From Candidatus Gastranaerophilales bacterium (GTDB lineage: Bacteria > Cyanobacteriota > Vampirovibrionia > Gastranaerophilales > Gastranaerophilaceae), in assembly GCA_944325005.1 (NCBI GenBank), contig CALUYO010000002.1, positions 124,001-188,000 on the forward strand: a stretch of DNA of 64,000 nt, in the 5' to 3' direction. The first letter of the stretch is position 1; each line of letters opens with the position of its first letter. A model generated the notes under the pieces. That model had not been told where the DNA came from and ran no database searches. It worked only from the letters and a program-made list of their open reading frames with translations. Both the position numbers and the translations under genes were made by a program. Shown here piece by piece: positions 61,457 through 64,000 of this stretch.

Positions 61457-63337
61457 TTAATCAATAACTTTCCCTTCAAAAATTTCCATCACCATATTCA
61501 CATTATCAGAATGTAATGAATCTGCAATTTTTGAAATACTTTCAGATTTTATTGGTTTCTGCACTTTTTCTTTTAATTCCTGAACTTCGTCTGAAGAAAC
61601 CTCAGGTTCCATTTGAACAGGCTTCATCACCGGTGATGGTTTAGGCTTTGGAGCTTCTACGTTTTGAGGTGCAGATTGTACAGGCTTTACCTGTACATCA
61701 TCAGGATGCGGCAGTCTTATAACAACATTTGAATTTTCTTGCGAAAACAAAGTATTCACGGCATCAACAATTGCCTGTTTTTTAGAACCGCTTTGAACCT
61801 GATTTAAGAAAATCTCATTTTTCATTGTCAAAACTGTTTCATCAGGCTCAATTTTAACAGGGTTAGCCCATTGTTTCAGTAATGCTCTTGTCGGAGCACT
61901 GTGCACATTATCAAGCAGTCTTCCCCATAATACCGAAATATCAGCTCCGTCAGAGTGTTTTGATTTCGGCATAGGAGAAAAATCGTCAGCATCATCATTC
62001 TTCTCAACTTTATGCGAAACCACAGCAGGAACAGCTTCTTTAGGTTTATCCTGAGAATTACTAACCTCTTCAGTTTTTTGTAAAACTATATCCGGTTTTG
62101 CATGTTCTGTCCTTTGCATTTCAGGCTTCATAACAGGGGCTGGAGCTGTTTTATAAGCAGAAACTTTAACAGGCTGAACATTTCCGCTTTCTAATCTTGC
62201 AATTCTATTTTGAAGTTCCAGCAGAGATGTATTTTCAGTTAAATTTGCAAGGTCAATTATCGCAACCTCAAGCCACAGGCGCGGATTATTAGTAAGCTTT
62301 AACTCTTTAATATATTCAGAGCATTTATCTATCAGAAAAACAATCTGATGTGTTTCAATATTTTCAGACTGCGCTGTCAGAGCTTTAACCTGTGCATCGT
62401 TAGCCTGAGTTAATTCAAACACTATTTCTTTTCTGCAATTTTTAACAATTAGCAGATTTTTCAAATAATCCATCAGATTAGTCAGAATTTGTACAGGCTC
62501 ATTCCCTGAATTATATATATTTTCTAATTCTTCAATAGCCTCCTGAGGCTTTGAATTAACAATTTTATCAGCAAGCGAATTAAGCGTATCAAAAGAAAGG
62601 CGACCGAGAAGATTATTTATATCATCTGTTGAAATAGCCTCATCACCGTCAAGAACACTTAACTGATCAAGCAGGGCAATACTGTCGCGCATTCCGCCAG
62701 CAGAATTTTTCGCAATTGTAAAAAGTGCATCATCGGTAATATTAATCTTTTCGTTATCAGCAATATATCTCAGATGTTTTACAATGTCATCTGTTGTAAT
62801 ACGCTTAAAATCAAACCTCTGGCAGCGGCTTTTTATCGTATCAAGGACCTTATGAACTTCTGTTGTAGCAAGTATAAAAATAACATTTTTCGGAGGTTCT
62901 TCAAGAGTTTTCAATAAGGCATTAAATGCAGTAGTAGACAACATATGAACTTCATCTATAATATAAATCTTATACCTGCTGTTAACAGGAGCATACATAA
63001 CCTTTTCCAGAATATTTTGAGCGTCTTCAACTTTTCTGTTACTTGCAGCATCAATTTCTATAACATCCATTTGAGTTGAATTTGTAATATCAATACAATT
63101 TTCACAAACTCCGCAAGGGGCTATTGTCGGTCCTTCCTTACAATTTAACGATTTCGCAAATATACGGGCAGTTGAAGTTTTTCCAGTACCTCTAGGTCCC
63201 GTAAAAAGATAAGCATGAGAAATTTTATTAAGTTCAATCGCATTTTTTAAAGCTTTTTTAATATGTTCCTGCCCGACAACTTCCTCTAATTTTTGCGGAC
63301 GGTATTTTCTGTATAAAGGTATATATTTTTCATTCAT
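61457..63337 (-). CDS. dnaX: DNA polymerase III subunit gamma/tau
   Basis: A 626-residue clamp-loader ATPase. The AAA+ domain (about 1-220) has RKYRPQKLEEVVGQEH, Walker A GPRGTGKTSTA, a four-Cys zinc module (CKEGPTIAPCGVCENC) and DEVHMLS. Then come the sensor-region lid (about 225-370), a Pro/Lys-rich linker (about 430-520) and a tau-type C-terminal part. I start at ATG 63337 (MNEKYIPLYRKYRP); the frame is open further upstream but covers the promoter and the divergent ldcA start. A -10 box lies 6 nt before the ATG, without Shine-Dalgarno. Confidence 0.95.
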   Translation of the reverse strand: MNEKYIPLYRKYRPQKLEEVVGQEHIKKALKNAIELNKISHAYLFTGPRGTGKTSTARIFAKSLNCKEGPTIAPCGVCENCIDITNSTQMDVIEIDAASNRKVEDAQNILEKVMYAPVNSRYKIYIIDEVHMLSTTAFNALLKTLEEPPKNVIFILATTEVHKVLDTIKSRCQRFDFKRITTDDIVKHLRYIADNEKINITDDALFTIAKNSAGGMRDSIALLDQLSVLDGDEAISTDDINNLLGRLSFDTLNSLADKIVNSKPQEAIEELENIYNSGNEPVQILTNLMDYLKNLLIVKNCRKEIVFELTQANDAQVKALTAQSENIETHQIVFLIDKCSEYIKELKLTNNPRLWLEVAIIDLANLTENTSLLELQNRIARLESGNVQPVKVSAYKTAPAPVMKPEMQRTEHAKPDIVLQKTEEVSNSQDKPKEAVPAVVSHKVEKNDDADDFSPMPKSKHSDGADISVLWGRLLDNVHSAPTRALLKQWANPVKIEPDETVLTMKNEIFLNQVQSGSKKQAIVDAVNTLFSQENSNVVIRLPHPDDVQVKPVQSAPQNVEAPKPKPSPVMKPVQMEPEVSSDEVQELKEKVQKPIKSESISKIADSLHSDNVNMVMEIFEGKVID

Positions 63338-63343
63338 GGTAAA

Positions 63344-63352
63344 ATTATAACA
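63344..63352 (-). promoter_or_regulatory. Extended -10 promoter of dnaX, leaderless
   Basis: TGT-TATAAT on the minus strand (63352-63344), 6 nt before the dnaX ATG. The -35 region is poor (TTTCCT at 63372-63367). Confidence 0.55.
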
Positions 63353-63377
63353 AGATAACAGCGAAAAGGAAAACATT

Positions 63378-64000
63378 ATGAAGATAATTAAACCTGCATT
63401 GCTAAAGGATGGTGACACAATCGGAATTCTCGCAACTTCCGGAGCTATGGAAGATGATACAAACCTGAAACGTGCCGTTACATTCTTTGAAAACAAAGGC
63501 TACAAGGTTAAATTATCCGATAATGTTTATTCAAAAAACAGATATCTTGCAGGTAGCGACAGTGAAAGACTTGACGCGCTTCATAAAATGTTTTCAGACA
63601 AATCAGTAAATGCGATAATCTGCCTGAGAGGCGGTTACGGAGCAATAAGACTTATTAATAAAATCGACTATGATTTAATCCGCCAAAATCCTAAAATTTT
63701 CTGCGGCTACTCTGATATTACAGCACTTAATGTAATGTTTCTAAAACGTGCAGGACTTGCCAGTTTTTCAGGGCCGATGATTTTAAGCGACTTTGGAGAG
63801 GAAAATTTATGCGAATATACAATCAATAAATTTTTTGAAACAGTAACGACCGGCAAATTTGATTATGAAGGGACTTTCTGGGGCGGGAATCTGTCAACAC
63901 TTGTTTCACTTTGCGGTTTGGATTTTATTCCGGATTTTAAATTTACACTGTTTTTGGAAGATTTAAATGAACCGCCTTACAAAATAGATAAAATGGTTAC
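63378..64000 (+). CDS. ldcA: LD-carboxypeptidase (S66), 3' end cut by window edge
   Basis: The first 207 codons of a muramoyltetrapeptide carboxypeptidase, which removes the terminal D-Ala from peptidoglycan tetrapeptides during cell wall recycling. Visible are DGDTIGILATSGA at the start, CLRGGYGAIRLINKIDYD, and GYSDITALN with the catalytic Ser112. WGGNLSTLVSLCG and LFLEDLNEPPYKIDKM carry the Glu of the Ser-Glu-His triad; the His lies beyond the edge. AAAGGA precedes the ATG at 63378. There is no signal peptide, so it is cytosolic. It is divergent from dnaX. Confidence 0.93.
   Translation, partial: MKIIKPALLKDGDTIGILATSGAMEDDTNLKRAVTFFENKGYKVKLSDNVYSKNRYLAGSDSERLDALHKMFSDKSVNAIICLRGGYGAIRLINKIDYDLIRQNPKIFCGYSDITALNVMFLKRAGLASFSGPMILSDFGEENLCEYTINKFFETVTTGKFDYEGTFWGGNLSTLVSLCGLDFIPDFKFTLFLEDLNEPPYKIDKMV

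Noticed and set aside
63338-63496. N-terminal extension of dnaX by 53 residues
   Set aside because: It would cover the divergent ldcA start and the -10 box; family members begin at the MNEKYIPLYRKYRP position.

Overview
The window looks like an AT-rich chromosome segment of an anaerobic, non-photosynthetic relative of Cyanobacteria (Melainabacteria/Vampirovibrionia, most like gut Gastranaerophilales). This is an inference. It rests on the ATP synthase gene order a-c-b'-b-delta-alpha-gamma, with both b' and b genes and no beta/epsilon genes attached, which is the cyanobacterial arrangement. A superoxide reductase/ferritin pair and an Hik33/NblS-like kinase fit that placement. There are no photosynthesis genes. 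TAA, TAG and TGA are all used as stops, so the genetic code is standard. No tRNA, rRNA, CRISPR array, transposase or integrase was seen.

Layout. 1-6.1 kb: a two-component pair with a beta-propeller-like protein, ferritin and superoxide reductase, a large-type SRP RNA, a prepilin gene broken at a run of ten G, and a GT2 glycosyltransferase. 6.2-13 kb: a YdjC/ChbG deacetylase, a PLD-family protein, a VWA protein, a PLP-dependent lyase and an alpha-glucan phosphorylase that lacks the usual PLP lysine. 13.0-14.3 kb and 32.1-33.4 kb hold a 1305-bp direct duplication that appears identical and covers one whole transcription unit, from -35 box to terminator. 14.3-30.6 kb: an AMMECR1-like/toroid fusion, the smc-scpA-scpB-metalloprotease operon, an FAD protein, YbaK, a glycosyltransferase, an orphan histidine kinase with an unknown partner, and a large TPR protein. 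30.7-34.6 kb: a LeuA/homocitrate/Re-citrate synthase-family gene and a LeuC/aconitase-family gene, separated by copy B of the duplication. 34.7-39.9 kb: an ECF sigma/anti-sigma pair, two membrane proteins, glgC, a PurN-like protein and birA. 40-45 kb: the ATP synthase operon. 45-64 kb: tandem paralogous membrane proteins, cca/rsmE, a DUF2229 protein, yjbQ, obgE, tsaD, a kinase-like protein, gshB, an MBL hydrolase, ribD, a MEMO-AMMECR1 fusion, dnaX and the start of ldcA.

How it fits together. The housekeeping genes serve chromosome condensation, translation and tRNA maturation, cofactors, glycogen and energy. Between them are lineage-specific surface or membrane genes. Several unrelated proteins carry a short N-terminal Phe-x-Gly-like motif, which may be a lineage-specific tag. 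Promoters are mostly readable as sigma70 type. At least seven genes have a -10 box 6-9 nt before the ATG and no Shine-Dalgarno, so leaderless transcripts appear common, alongside genes with strong AGGAG-type sites.
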